DNA of 64,000 nt from Microbacterium sp. AK031 (GTDB lineage Bacteria; Actinomycetota; Actinomycetes; Actinomycetales; Microbacteriaceae). A program made the translations under genes and the position numbers. The notes under the pieces were generated by a model. That model was not told the DNA's origin. It saw nothing but the letters and a program-made list of their open reading frames with translations, and did no database searches. Positions 51,881 to 60,142 of this stretch are shown here, in pieces; within the stretch, counting starts at the first letter, position 1, and each line of letters opens with the position of its first letter. The stretch is taken from NCBI RefSeq assembly GCF_024807145.1, contig NZ_JANUCA010000002.1, forward strand, positions 310,001-374,000, given 5' to 3'.

Positions 51881-51904
51881 TTGATCACCTTTGCTGCGAT
51901 CTCA

Positions 51905-52774
51905 TCAGTGCAGGCGGATCGACTCCATCGCGACGAGCTTGTCGCGGATGAATGCGTTCGCGTGCGTGCCGAGTTCGGCGCCGTCGGTCCAGAGGTTCCG
52001 CCAGATGCCGAGCATGCGGCTGAGGTCAGGGGCGACGACTGCCGACGAGAACGACTCGAACACGATCGGCCCCTGGAAGTCGATGCGGGCGAGCGCCTTG
52101 AAGAAGCTGTCGAAGTCGACCGTGCCGGTGCCGAGATAGCCGCGGTGACTCTCACCGATGTGGACGTAGTTGAGCTTCGTCGCGGTGTCGAGAACCGGAG
52201 CGACCATATCCGACTCCTCGATGTTCATGTGGTACGTGTCCAGGTGCACGCCGAGATTCGGGCGATCGACATCCACCGCATACGCGAGAGCCTGACGCCC
52301 TGTGTTGAGCACGTTGCTCTCGTAGCGGTTCACGACCTCGAGCGAGACCGTCACCCCTCGTTCCAGGGCACGATCGGCGACCTTCGCGATCGTGCGCTTG
52401 CTGCTGGCCAGCCCTTGCGCGGTGAAGGGATCCATGTACTTGCGCATGGCGCTGTAGATCACGCCACAGAAGTGCTGCCCACCGAGCTCCGCGACGATGT
52501 CGACAGCCCGCAGCAGCAGCGCCTCACCGGCGGCGACGATCTCCGGATCGGAGCTGGTGATGTCGGTCGCCTCCGAGAGCCCGAGAGAGGCGCTGACTGC
52601 GAGCCCGTGTTCTTCGAGCGCGGCCGTCGCCGCTTCGACATCGAAGCTGAACGGATCCATCAGCGGGAACTCAATCAGGTCGAATCCGGCCTCTTTGGTC
52701 TTCTCGACAGCGAGGCGGATGCCGTCTGCATCGAAGGTTCCCGTCCACACCAGACCGTGGCAACCGATGTTCAT
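51905..52774 (-). CDS. D-tagatose/D-allulose 3-epimerase-like sugar isomerase
   Basis: 289 aa TIM-barrel sugar isomerase of the ketose 3-epimerase family, at its usual length. The four metal ligands fit: Glu in VSLEVVNRYE (about residue 151), Asp in GVHLDTYHMNIEE (about 183), His in YVHIGESHRG (about 209) and Glu in PIVFESFSS (about 243). Such enzymes epimerise C3 of D-tagatose, D-fructose, L-ribulose or similar ketoses; the preferred sugar cannot be read. Single gene, divergent from the LacI gene at 52908 with paired operators between. GGGAG precedes the ATG. Confidence 0.87.
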   Translation of the reverse strand: MNIGCHGLVWTGTFDADGIRLAVEKTKEAGFDLIEFPLMDPFSFDVEAATAALEEHGLAVSASLGLSEATDITSSDPEIVAAGEALLLRAVDIVAELGGQHFCGVIYSAMRKYMDPFTAQGLASSKRTIAKVADRALERGVTVSLEVVNRYESNVLNTGRQALAYAVDVDRPNLGVHLDTYHMNIEESDMVAPVLDTATKLNYVHIGESHRGYLGTGTVDFDSFFKALARIDFQGPIVFESFSSAVVAPDLSRMLGIWRNLWTDGAELGTHANAFIRDKLVAMESIRLH

Positions 52775-52804
52775 GGTGATCGAACTCCCTTTTCGTCCTG
52801 TCGA

Positions 52805-52818
52805 TTGGCACGTTACAA
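52805..52818. promoter_or_regulatory. LacI operator, left copy
   Basis: TTGGCACGTTACAA, exact reverse complement of the site 53 bp further right. It has a CG centre and half-site TTACAA, a LacI-family pattern, and lies 31 bp before the epimerase start. Confidence 0.7.
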
Positions 52819-52871
52819 ATCAACACTGACCCCCACGCTAAGAGCGCGCATGGCGATTTGTCAAGACTTAC

Positions 52872-52885
52872 TTGTAACGTGCCAA
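52872..52885. promoter_or_regulatory. LacI operator, right copy
   Basis: TTGTAACGTGCCAA, perfect inverted copy of the 52805 site. It begins at TTGTAA, which with TATGCT at 52896-52901 (18-bp spacer) could be the promoter of the LacI gene, whose ATG follows 6 nt later (leaderless). Confidence 0.7.
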
Positions 52886-52907
52886 CCCGCTTGGATATGC
52901 TGACCGG

Positions 52908-53912
52908 ATGACCGCCAGCGTGAAGGATGTCGCCGCCGCCGCCGGCGTCTCATCTTCGACGGTCTCGAACTTCCTGAATCATCCGCACATGCTGGGCGAA
53001 TCGACCCGCGAGAAGGTGCGCGCGGCCATCGAACAGCTGCGATTCGTACCCAACGAATCGGCGCGCCAGCTGCGCGCGGGCTCCAGCAAAGCAGTCGCAC
53101 TGATCCTGCTCGATGCGTGGTTGCCCTACTTCAACGAGCTCTCCCGCGGGGTTGAAGAGGTCGTCCGCGAAGGCGGCTGGTCGCTGTTCTTCAGCAACAG
53201 CAACCGCGACAGCGCGCAGGAGCTGCGCAACATCGAGATGTTCGAGAAGCACCGCGTGCAGGGGATCATCATCTCGCCGCTGGGCGATGTCGTCCCCCGC
53301 CTCGAGCAGCTCGCTGATCGCGGTATCCGCTCCGTCACGATCGGCCCCGCGCACGCATCCACGACCGTCGCCTCGGCGCTCTTCGACGATCGCGGCGGCG
53401 GCCGGCTCGCCGGCGAGCACCTCGTGGCACTCGGACGAGACCGGATCACGTTCGTCGGTGACCCCGAGCGCATCGTGCAGACCGCCGAGCGCCTCGCCGG
53501 ACTCGAAGATGCCGTCACCGGAACGGGTACGCGCGTGTCCGTGGTCCCGACACGCGGCCTGTCGATCGAGGACGGACTGGAAGCCGCGGCATCTGTGCTC
53601 ACGCTCCCGACGGACGAGCGACCGAACGCGATCTTCGCCGCCAATGACATGGTGGCGATCGGCGTGCTCACCGGCCTGCTGCGTCACGGCGTCTCGGTGC
53701 CGCGCGAGATTGCCCTGGTCGGCTTCGACGACGTCGAGCAGGCGCACCAGAGCCTCGTCCCGCTGACGAGCGTGCGCCAACCCGGGTATGAGCTGGGTCG
53801 CGCCGCCGGCGAGATGCTGCTGGAGCAGCTCACCGACCCGGCCGCCACCCCGCCTGCTCGAAAGGAGTTCCCCGCCGCGCTCGTGGTGCGAGACTCGACG
53901 GCCGGAGCGTAA
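52908..53912 (+). CDS. LacI-family regulator of the ketose epimerase
   Basis: 334 aa. HTH VKDVAAAAGVSSSTVSNFLN at residues 4-23, hinge NESARQLRAGSSKAVALIL, sensor domain ending LVGFDDVEQAHQSLVPLTSV. Divergent from the 3-epimerase gene with two inverted operators in the 133-bp spacer, so it controls that gene and itself. Probably leaderless (TATGCT 6 nt before the ATG). Converges with the FucU gene, 6 bp between stops. Confidence 0.88.
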   Translation: MTASVKDVAAAAGVSSSTVSNFLNHPHMLGESTREKVRAAIEQLRFVPNESARQLRAGSSKAVALILLDAWLPYFNELSRGVEEVVREGGWSLFFSNSNRDSAQELRNIEMFEKHRVQGIIISPLGDVVPRLEQLADRGIRSVTIGPAHASTTVASALFDDRGGGRLAGEHLVALGRDRITFVGDPERIVQTAERLAGLEDAVTGTGTRVSVVPTRGLSIEDGLEAAASVLTLPTDERPNAIFAANDMVAIGVLTGLLRHGVSVPREIALVGFDDVEQAHQSLVPLTSVRQPGYELGRAAGEMLLEQLTDPAATPPARKEFPAALVVRDSTAGA

Positions 53913-53918
53913 GCCGGC

Positions 53919-54338
53919 CTACGCCGAAGCGTGCCCGACCACGCCCTTGCGCAGCAGCGCGTTGCCGTACTTGCGCGTCTCGCCGGTGCGCACCATGAGG
54001 TACGCGGGCTTCGCGACGTCGTAGTACGCGAAACGTTCCACGAACCGTGTGGTCCCCGGCGTGGTGCCTGCGGCATGCATGAGTTCGCGCTGCACGTCGA
54101 GCACCTCGCCGTCGGCGGACTCCATCAGATCGAGGCCCGGCGCATCATCGAGCGGGATCACCGTGCGGATCGCAGCCAGTACCTCCGGCGTCGTCGTCCC
54201 TGGCAGATCGAGCACGTTGCGCCCCAGCGCCCACGCCGGGAAGTGCGCGTCGGCGATGACGACGGCATCCGAATGCCCCATCCGATCCAGGTGCAGCAGC
54301 AGTTCCCCGGTGAGCAGCGGATTGATTCCTTCGAGCAC
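53919..54338 (-). CDS. fucU: L-fucose mutarotase
   Basis: 139 aa RbsD/FucU-fold protein. The FucU pattern is clear: LDRMGHSDAVVIADAHFPA (catalytic His about residue 21) and the C-terminal KYGNALLRKGVV. It speeds interconversion of alpha- and beta-L-fucose, giving the dehydrogenase its preferred anomer. Last gene of the minus operon dehydratase-dehydrogenase-FucU, 23 bp behind the dehydrogenase. It is distinct from the RbsD gene at 61928, whose end motif is PYANVILHAGV. Confidence 0.9.
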   Translation of the reverse strand: MLEGINPLLTGELLLHLDRMGHSDAVVIADAHFPAWALGRNVLDLPGTTTPEVLAAIRTVIPLDDAPGLDLMESADGEVLDVQRELMHAAGTTPGTTRFVERFAYYDVAKPAYLMVRTGETRKYGNALLRKGVVGHASA

Positions 54339-54361
54339 GGTGCACTCCTTCCGTTGAGGCT

Positions 54362-55321
54362 TCAGGGGATGAGTCCGGCGGAGGCGAGTTCCGCCCAGAA
54401 GTCCGTGGGGATGTCGAGAGCCGCGAGTTCGGCGTTCTGCCGCACCTGCTCGGGACGCGAGCCGCCCAGCACGACCGACCGCGTTGCGGCATCGCGGAGC
54501 GGGAACTGGATCGCCGCCGCGGGCAGCGGCACATCATGCGCACGGCAGACGGCGACGATGCGCTGCAGCCGGTCCCAGATGTCGTCAGGCACGCCGCCGT
54601 ACTCGTAGCGGCTGTCGCGTGTCGGCTCGGCCTTGGCGAGCAGGCCGGAGTTGAACACGGATGCCGCGACCACACCAGTCCCGCGCTCGTGACATGCCGG
54701 CAGCACGTCTGTCGCGGCGGGCTGCTCGAGCAGCGTGTAGCGCCCGGCAATCATGATGATGTCAAGGTCGGCCTCATGCACCGAACGCGCCAGCGCATCC
54801 GCCGCCATCGATCCGACGCCGATAGCCTGCACGCCGCCCTCTGCACGCACGGCTTCCAGGGCGGGGAAGGCTTCGGCGAGCGCGAGGTCGAGATCGTGGC
54901 GCTCCGGATCGTGCAGGTAGACGAGGTCGATCCGGTCGAGCCCCAGCCGTTCACGCGATTCTTCGAGTGACGCACGGATGCCGGCATCCGAGAAGTCCCA
55001 CACCCTCTGCAGGTCATCCGGCACGAAGAAGTCATGGGCGGTGTCGAGGCCGCCGTTGAAATCGGGGTTCGGGCGCAGGAGCCGACCGGCCTTGGTCGAG
55101 ACCACGAACTCGTCACGAGGCTTGGTCTGCAGGAACGCACCGAGCCGCTTCTCCGACAGTCCGAGGCCGTAGTGCGGGGCGGTGTCGTAGTAGCGGACTC
55201 CGCTCTCCCACGCGGCATCCAGCACCGCCCACGACTCATCGTCGGAGAGCTCGCGGAACAGATTCCCGACGTTCGCCGCGCCATACCCGAGGGCTGGCAG
55301 CTGCAGTTCAGTCGATGACAT
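54362..55321 (-). CDS. Aldo/keto reductase, probable L-fucose dehydrogenase
   Basis: 319 aa aldo/keto reductase of the D-threo-aldose/L-fucose 1-dehydrogenase branch. Catalytic tetrad: Asp/Tyr in [17 protein letters not shown] (about residue 45), Lys in VSTKAGRLL (about 77) and His in [10 protein letters not shown] (about 134). Oxidises C1 of L-fucose (or L-galactose, D-arabinose) to the lactone with NAD(P)+. The N-terminus overlaps the dehydratase gene by 14 bp. By context it does the first oxidation of the non-phosphorylative fucose route. Confidence 0.87.
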   Translation of the reverse strand: MSSTELQLPALGYGAANVGNLFRELSDDESWAVLDAAWESGVRYYDTAPHYGLGLSEKRLGAFLQTKPRDEFVVSTKAGRLLRPNPDFNGGLDTAHDFFVPDDLQRVWDFSDAGIRASLEESRERLGLDRIDLVYLHDPERHDLDLALAEAFPALEAVRAEGGVQAIGVGSMAADALARSVHEADLDIIMIAGRYTLLEQPAATDVLPACHERGTGVVAASVFNSGLLAKAEPTRDSRYEYGGVPDDIWDRLQRIVAVCRAHDVPLPAAAIQFPLRDAATRSVVLGGSRPEQVRQNAELAALDIPTDFWAELASAGLIP

Positions 55322-56603
55322 GCTCGCCCTTCCAGGTGTACTTCGCGATGCTGGCCGCCTTCATCTCCATGCTGGCACCCGGGGCGGTGGGGGCCATGTA
55401 AGAGCCGCCCTGGATGTCGGTCGGCACGACGAAGTGCTCGTGCAGGTGATCGACGAACTCGATCAGGCGACCCTCACGGGTGCCGGTGACGGCGACGAAG
55501 TCGAACATCGACAGGTGCTGCACCGCTTCGCACAGCCCCACACCGCCGGCGTGCGGGCAGACCGGAACGCCGAACTTCGCGGCGAGCAGCAGGTTGGCGA
55601 TGTTCTCGTTCACGCCGGCGACGCGCACGGCGTCGATCTGCATGACCTCGATCGCATTCGCCTGCAGAAGCTGCTTGAAGATCATCCGGTTCTGCGCGTG
55701 CTCACCCGTCGCGACGCGGATCGGCGCGATGCCGCGGGCGATCTCGGCGTGGCCGAGGATGTCGTCGGGACTGGTGGGCTCCTCGACCCAGGCCGGGTTG
55801 AACTCGGCCAGCGCATTCACCCACTCGATCGCCTCTGACACCTCCCAGCGCTGGTTGGCGTCGATCGCGATCGGGAAGTCGGGACCGACGACCTCGCGCG
55901 CCTTGCGGAAGCGGCGGATGTCGTCGTCGAGGTCGGCACCGACCTTGAGCTTGATCTGGGTGAAGCCGTCGGCCATGGCCTCGCAGGCGAGGCGTTCGAG
56001 CTTCTCGTCGGAGTAGCCCAGCCAGCCGGGACTCGTGGTGTACCCCGGGTAACCGGTGGCGAGCAGTTCGGCTTCGCGCTCCTCCTTTCCGGTGACGCCC
56101 GCGCGCAGGATCTCGAGGGCATCTTCACGGGTGAGCGCGTTGGTGAGATAGCGGAAGTCGACCAGGTCGACGAGCTCCTCCGGGGTCATGCGGGCGAGCA
56201 GCTGCCAGAGCGGCAGGCCTGCACGCTTGGCCTTGATGTCCCACATCGCATTGATCACGGCGCCGATCGCCATGTGCATGACGCCCTTCTCCGGGCCGAG
56301 CCAGCGCAGCTGCGAGTCGCCGATGATGTCGCGGAACGTGGTGCCCATGTCATCCAGAAGAGGCTCGATCTCACGCCCGACCAGGTGCCCGGCGAGCGCA
56401 TCGATCGCCGCCACCTGCACGTCGTTGCCTCGACCGATCGTGAACACGAACGCGTGCCCCTCGATGCCGTCGGCAGCGTCGGTGCGGATCACGACGTACG
56501 CCGCCGAGTAGTCCGGATCGGGGTTCATCGCGTCCGAGCCGTCAAGGCTCAGAGACGTCGGGAAGCGGATGTCGGTGGTCTCGAGTGCGACGACGCGGCT
56601 CAC
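55308..56603 (-). CDS. L-fuconate dehydratase (enolase superfamily)
   Basis: 431 aa, the length of L-fuconate dehydratases. Mandelate-racemase-group features: [14 protein letters not shown] (KxK base, about residue 217), [10 protein letters not shown] (first metal Asp, about 246), [10 protein letters not shown] (Glu), ATGEHAQNR (Glu/His, about 300) and [11 protein letters not shown] (about 350). Dehydrates L-fuconate to 2-keto-3-deoxy-L-fuconate. GTG 56603 has GAGGAGAGG upstream and fits the family N-terminus. First gene of its operon, under a TTGACA-N18-TACACT promoter that overlaps the shared operator at 56661. Confidence 0.93.
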   Translation of the reverse strand: MSRVVALETTDIRFPTSLSLDGSDAMNPDPDYSAAYVVIRTDAADGIEGHAFVFTIGRGNDVQVAAIDALAGHLVGREIEPLLDDMGTTFRDIIGDSQLRWLGPEKGVMHMAIGAVINAMWDIKAKRAGLPLWQLLARMTPEELVDLVDFRYLTNALTREDALEILRAGVTGKEEREAELLATGYPGYTTSPGWLGYSDEKLERLACEAMADGFTQIKLKVGADLDDDIRRFRKAREVVGPDFPIAIDANQRWEVSEAIEWVNALAEFNPAWVEEPTSPDDILGHAEIARGIAPIRVATGEHAQNRMIFKQLLQANAIEVMQIDAVRVAGVNENIANLLLAAKFGVPVCPHAGGVGLCEAVQHLSMFDFVAVTGTREGRLIEFVDHLHEHFVVPTDIQGGSYMAPTAPGASMEMKAASIAKYTWKGEHVID

Positions 56604-56649
56604 GGGGGATTCCTCTCCTCGTGCAGCTTGAAGATTCTGCACGGATCTC

Positions 56650-56683
56650 TTGGAGTGTAAACATCGGATGTCTATACTGTCAA
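56650..56683. promoter_or_regulatory. Divergent fucose promoters sharing one operator
   Basis: Plus strand: TTGGAG (56650-56655), 17 bp, TATACT (56673-56678) for the FAH-SDR operon. Minus strand: TTGACA (56683-56678), 18 bp, TACACT (56659-56654) for the dehydratase operon. The palindrome ACATCGGATGT (56661-56671) lies in both spacers, so one bound repressor would close both directions. Confidence 0.7.
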
Positions 56684-56729
56684 TCAGACGTGCCGTCAGC
56701 TGGCGGCTCCCCTGAGAGGCTGGAGAACC

Positions 56730-57590
56730 ATGAAGTTCGCGCGGCTTGGCGCCCCTGGATCCGAGATTCCCGTCCTGGTCGACGGTGGTCGCCACCTTGA
56801 CCTGCGGTCGGTGACATCCGATGTCGACGGAGATTTTCTCTCCACAGACTTCCGTGCTCGCGTGGACGCGGCTCGCGCCGCAGACGAGCTTCCGGCGCTC
56901 GAGGGAGCGGAGGATCTTCGCATCGGCGCGCCGATCGCGCGCCCGAGCGCCGTGATCTGCATCGGCATGAATTACGCCGCGCACGCGGCGGAGTCCGGTT
57001 CGGAGCCGCCGAAGATCCCGATCATCTTCCTGAAGACCCCGAACACCGTGGTCGGACCGAATGACGACGTGACGATCCCCCGCGGCAGTGAGAAGACCGA
57101 CTGGGAGGTCGAGCTCGGCATCGTGATCGGCGCACGCGCTGCGTACCTCGACTCCCCCGATGACGCCGATGCGCACATCGCCGGCTACGTCGTCGCGAAC
57201 GACGTGTCAGAACGCGCCTTCCAGATCGAGGTCTCCGGCGGACAGTGGTCGAAGGGCAAGATCGCGCCTGGCTTCAACCCGACCGGCCCCTGGCTGGTGA
57301 CCCCGGACGAGGTCGACGCCTCCGACCTGAATCTGAAGAGCTTCGTGAACGGCGAACCCCGCCAGGATTCGAACACCTCCGACATGATCTTCGACGTCCG
57401 CACCATCGTGCATCATCTCTCGCAGTATGTGACGCTCGAGCCAGGCGACCTCATCCTCACCGGCACGCCCCAGGGCGTGGCACTCGCCGGCAAGTACCCG
57501 TATCTCAAGGCGGGCGACGTCGTCGAGATCTCCATCGAAGGCCTCGGCCGTCAGCGGCAGAACTTCGTGGCGTGGGAGGCTGCGAAGTGA
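56730..57590 (+). CDS. Fumarylacetoacetate hydrolase-family protein, probable 2,4-diketo-3-deoxy-L-fuconate hydrolase
   Basis: 286 aa FAH-family hydrolase. [15 protein letters not shown] (about residue 72), the metal glutamates in [11 protein letters not shown] (about 118) and [20 protein letters not shown] (about 157), and [13 protein letters not shown] near the end. Cleaves a C-C bond in a beta-diketo acid. With the fuconate dehydratase and an SDR it fits the last step described in Xanthomonas-type fucose breakdown, giving pyruvate and L-lactate. An exact 13-bp operator-like sequence GACATCCGATGTC lies inside the gene at 56813-56825. Confidence 0.87.
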   Translation: MKFARLGAPGSEIPVLVDGGRHLDLRSVTSDVDGDFLSTDFRARVDAARAADELPALEGAEDLRIGAPIARPSAVICIGMNYAAHAAESGSEPPKIPIIFLKTPNTVVGPNDDVTIPRGSEKTDWEVELGIVIGARAAYLDSPDDADAHIAGYVVANDVSERAFQIEVSGGQWSKGKIAPGFNPTGPWLVTPDEVDASDLNLKSFVNGEPRQDSNTSDMIFDVRTIVHHLSQYVTLEPGDLILTGTPQGVALAGKYPYLKAGDVVEISIEGLGRQRQNFVAWEAAK

Positions 57591-58339
57591 CGGCCCCGCT
57601 GGAAGGCCTCGTCGCGATCGTCACCGGTGGAGCATCGGGCATCGGCGCGGCGATCGCCGCCCGTCTGCATGCCGACGGCGCGCAGATCGCCGTGCTCGAC
57701 CGCGACACAGCCGGCGCTGACCCGCGCTTCGCTGCGTTCACGGCAGACGTCTCGGATCGCGCGAGCGTGGATGCCGCGGTCGCCGCCGCCGCAGAGAAGT
57801 TCGGCCGTATCGACATCGTCGTGAACAACGCGGGCATCGGCGCGGTCGGCGACATCAGCGCGAACGACGATGAGGAGTGGGCACGGGTGCTGTCGGTCAA
57901 CGTCACCGGCATCGCGCGCGTGACCGCTGCCGCACTCCCCTGGCTGCGGAAGTCACCCGCCGCGGCGGTATGCAACACGGCATCCATCGCCTCCTCGACG
58001 GGCCTGCCCGCACGCGCCCTGTACAGCGCGTCGAAGGGTGCGGTGTCGGCGCTGACCCGCGCGATGGCCGCCGATCATCTGCGCGAGGGCATCCGCGTCA
58101 ACGCCGTGAACCCCGGCACGGCCGACACTCCTTGGGTCGGACGCCTGCTCGATCAGGCCGCCGATCCCGGGGCCGAGCGTGCTGCGCTCGAAGCACGTCA
58201 GCCGCACGGGCGCCTGGTCTCACCCGACGAGGTCGCCGCAGCTGTCGCATACCTGGTGGGCCCGTCAGCGGGATCCACCACCGGTACGTTCATCGAGGTC
58301 GACGGCGGCATGGCGCAGCTGCGCCTCCGCGCGGAGTAG
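57587..58339 (+). CDS. SDR, probable 2-keto-3-deoxy-L-fuconate dehydrogenase
   Basis: 250 aa classical SDR. NAD site VTGGASGIGAAIAARL (residue 13), NNAGIG (about 80), catalytic Ser in CNTASIASSTG and YSASKG (about 148), C-terminal TGTFIEVDGGM. The GTG start overlaps the FAH stop (GTGA) with GGGAGG 8 nt upstream, so the two are coupled. In the pathway it oxidises C4 of 2-keto-3-deoxy-L-fuconate to make the substrate for the FAH protein. Confidence 0.9.
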   Translation: MTAPLEGLVAIVTGGASGIGAAIAARLHADGAQIAVLDRDTAGADPRFAAFTADVSDRASVDAAVAAAAEKFGRIDIVVNNAGIGAVGDISANDDEEWARVLSVNVTGIARVTAAALPWLRKSPAAAVCNTASIASSTGLPARALYSASKGAVSALTRAMAADHLREGIRVNAVNPGTADTPWVGRLLDQAADPGAERAALEARQPHGRLVSPDEVAAAVAYLVGPSAGSTTGTFIEVDGGMAQLRLRAE

Positions 58340-58371
58340 CCCCGGGCACGGGTCACCGGCGGAGGATGCCG

Positions 58372-58436
58372 CCCCGACGCCCCCTCCTGCCGCCGCGGCC
58401 CCCTCGCACCAACGTATTCAGGAGGGGGTGTCGGGG
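58372..58436. terminator. Long stem-loop between convergent genes
   Basis: CCCCGACGCCCCCTCCTG (58372-58389) pairs with CAGGAGGGGGTGTCGGGG (58419-58436), 18 bp with a single mismatch on one strand (a G-U pair on the other) and a 29-nt loop. It lies between the SDR (plus) and the lactonase (minus) and looks like a two-way terminator. Confidence 0.75.
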
Positions 58437-58466
58437 CCCAGAGGGGCCTCGGCGAGAGTGAATGAG

Positions 58467-59378
58467 TCAGACGCGGTAGAAGCGCTCGGCGTTGCGCCAC
58501 ATGATCGCATCGACATCGAGGTGCTGCGCGGTCGCCCATGATGCCACGGCATCCGTCCATGCACCGAGCGCGCCCGCATCCAGCGCCGCACCGGCCCCCG
58601 CATCCAGCGCCGCGCCATCCCCGCCATTCCAGCCGGTTGCCGTGACCGCCGACACCGGCCAGTCACTGCCCACCATCAACCGCTCGGGTCCGAACGCCGA
58701 AAGCGCGACGTCGAAGAACGGTTCCAGCTGTTCGGCACTCCATGACCCGCCGGCCTCGGCGGGCAGACCCGAGAGCTTGCAGCACACCTGCGCGTGCGTG
58801 CCGAGCGCGTGCATCGACGCTGACCACTCCGGGGAGGGCGCCTCCGGCGCCGTGGCAGTCCCGACCGCGGGCTTGCCGAGGTGATCGAGGACGACGCGAA
58901 GCCGCGGCATCTCCGTCACGAGCAGGAGCACGTCGCTCAGCTGCGCTTCACCGCGGACGCACGCATCGAACGTCAGGTCCCGGTCGACCAACGCCGCCGC
59001 TCCCGCCCGGAATGCGGGAGTCCCCGCGAACCCATCCGCTTCGCCCTGCAGCAGATGCCGCACTCCGACGACGAGAGGTCGCCCTGCCACGGCATCCAGG
59101 TGACGCATGGTTTCAGCGCCGCGATCCAGCCGAGCTCCAGCGACGATCCCGCGCACGCCCACCTGATCGGCGAGCGAGGTCACCCAGTCGATCTCGTCGA
59201 GATACTGCGCCTCCAGGCAATCGGCCTGGACGAAGACGAACCCACGCTCGTCATCGACCGCACCGACGGCGGCCGCGATTTCCTCCTGCGCGAACCGTGC
59301 ACGCAACGGACCTTCCAGCCACGGGTAGTCCAGAAGTGACGGATCCCAGAGGTGCAGATGTGAATCGAGAACACGCAT
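58467..59378 (-). CDS. Amidohydrolase-family lactonase, probable L-fuconolactonase
   Basis: 303 aa amidohydrolase_2 (TIM-barrel) protein. Metal and catalytic residues: LDSHLHLWDP at the N-terminus, GFVFVQADC (about residue 55), VLDHLGKP (about 170) and LMVGSDWPVS (about 235). Hydrolyses L-fucono-lactone to L-fuconate, the step between the dehydrogenase and the dehydratase. ATG 59378 is taken, directly before MRVLDSHLHLW; an extension to 59408 would reach into the GntR operator. Divergent from the GntR gene. Confidence 0.87.
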   Translation of the reverse strand: MRVLDSHLHLWDPSLLDYPWLEGPLRARFAQEEIAAAVGAVDDERGFVFVQADCLEAQYLDEIDWVTSLADQVGVRGIVAGARLDRGAETMRHLDAVAGRPLVVGVRHLLQGEADGFAGTPAFRAGAAALVDRDLTFDACVRGEAQLSDVLLLVTEMPRLRVVLDHLGKPAVGTATAPEAPSPEWSASMHALGTHAQVCCKLSGLPAEAGGSWSAEQLEPFFDVALSAFGPERLMVGSDWPVSAVTATGWNGGDGAALDAGAGAALDAGALGAWTDAVASWATAQHLDVDAIMWRNAERFYRV

Positions 59379-59396
59379 GACACCATCCTGCCCCAG

Positions 59397-59418
59397 ACAT
59401 CCGATCAATCGCTAGGAT
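59397..59418. promoter_or_regulatory. Operator and -10 of the FadR-type GntR gene
   Basis: ACATCCGATCAATCG (59397-59411) matches the importer site at 51786 and the fucose divergent site at 56661. TAGGAT (59413-59418) ends 7 nt before ATG 59426, a leaderless -10. The site sits in the 47-bp gap to the divergent lactonase gene, so it can serve both. Confidence 0.65.
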
Positions 59419-59425
59419 GACGATC

Positions 59426-60124
59426 ATGGCAGTCACTGACGAGGCGATCGAGAAGATCAAGGCGATGATCGTGTCCGGCGAGCTGACCCCCGGAGACCGC
59501 CTCCCACCGGAGAAGGAGCTCGCAGAGCGTCTCGGCCTCTCGCGCAACTCCATGCGCGAGGCCGTGAAGGCACTCGAGGTCATCCGCGTGCTCGACGTGC
59601 GTCGCGGCGACGGCACCTACGTCACCAGCCTCGAGCCGCACCTGCTGTTGGAGGCGATATCGTTCGTCGCCGACATGCACGACGACGATTCGCTGCTCGA
59701 GATCTTCGCCGTCAGGCGGATGCTGGAATCCCAGGCCACCGGCATCGCCGCCACTCTCGGCACCGCCGAGGAGATCGATGCGCTGCACGCGGAGTTGGAC
59801 GGCATCGACTCCGACGTCTCGGTCGATGCTCTCGTGGAACACGACATCCGGTTCCACCGTGAGATCGTCCGGATGGCGGGCAACACCTACCTCGCGAGCC
59901 TCATAGAGAGCCTCAGCGGTCAGACGGTTCGCGCGCGCATCTGGCGAGGACTCACAGAGCAGGGCGCTGTCGAGCGGACGCTGTCGGAGCACCGCGCCAT
60001 CGCCGACGCGATCGCGCAGCGCGATCCGAACCTCGCGACGTCCCTGGCCACCGCGCACATCGCGGGCATCGAGCGCTGGCTGCGCCAGGCGGTTGCCGTC
60101 ACCGAGAGCGGCACCGAGTCGTAG
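59426..60124 (+). CDS. GntR-family regulator (FadR/FCD type) of the fucose regulon
   Basis: 232 aa. Winged helix LPPEKELAERLGLSRNSMRE, AVKALEVIRVLDVRRGDGTY, then an FCD domain (LEIFAVRRMLESQATGIAAT; HDIRFHREIVRMAG; SEHRAIADAIAQRD) with three His residues suited to a metal-bound acid ligand, perhaps fuconate or 2-keto-3-deoxyfuconate. ATG 59426 is preferred over 59417 because TAGGAT at 59413 gives a leaderless start there. The ACATCSGAT motif before this gene, the divergent fucose operons and the importer is its likely target. Confidence 0.87.
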   Translation: MAVTDEAIEKIKAMIVSGELTPGDRLPPEKELAERLGLSRNSMREAVKALEVIRVLDVRRGDGTYVTSLEPHLLLEAISFVADMHDDDSLLEIFAVRRMLESQATGIAATLGTAEEIDALHAELDGIDSDVSVDALVEHDIRFHREIVRMAGNTYLASLIESLSGQTVRARIWRGLTEQGAVERTLSEHRAIADAIAQRDPNLATSLATAHIAGIERWLRQAVAVTESGTES

Positions 60125-60142
60125 CATCCCGATCCGCTCAGG

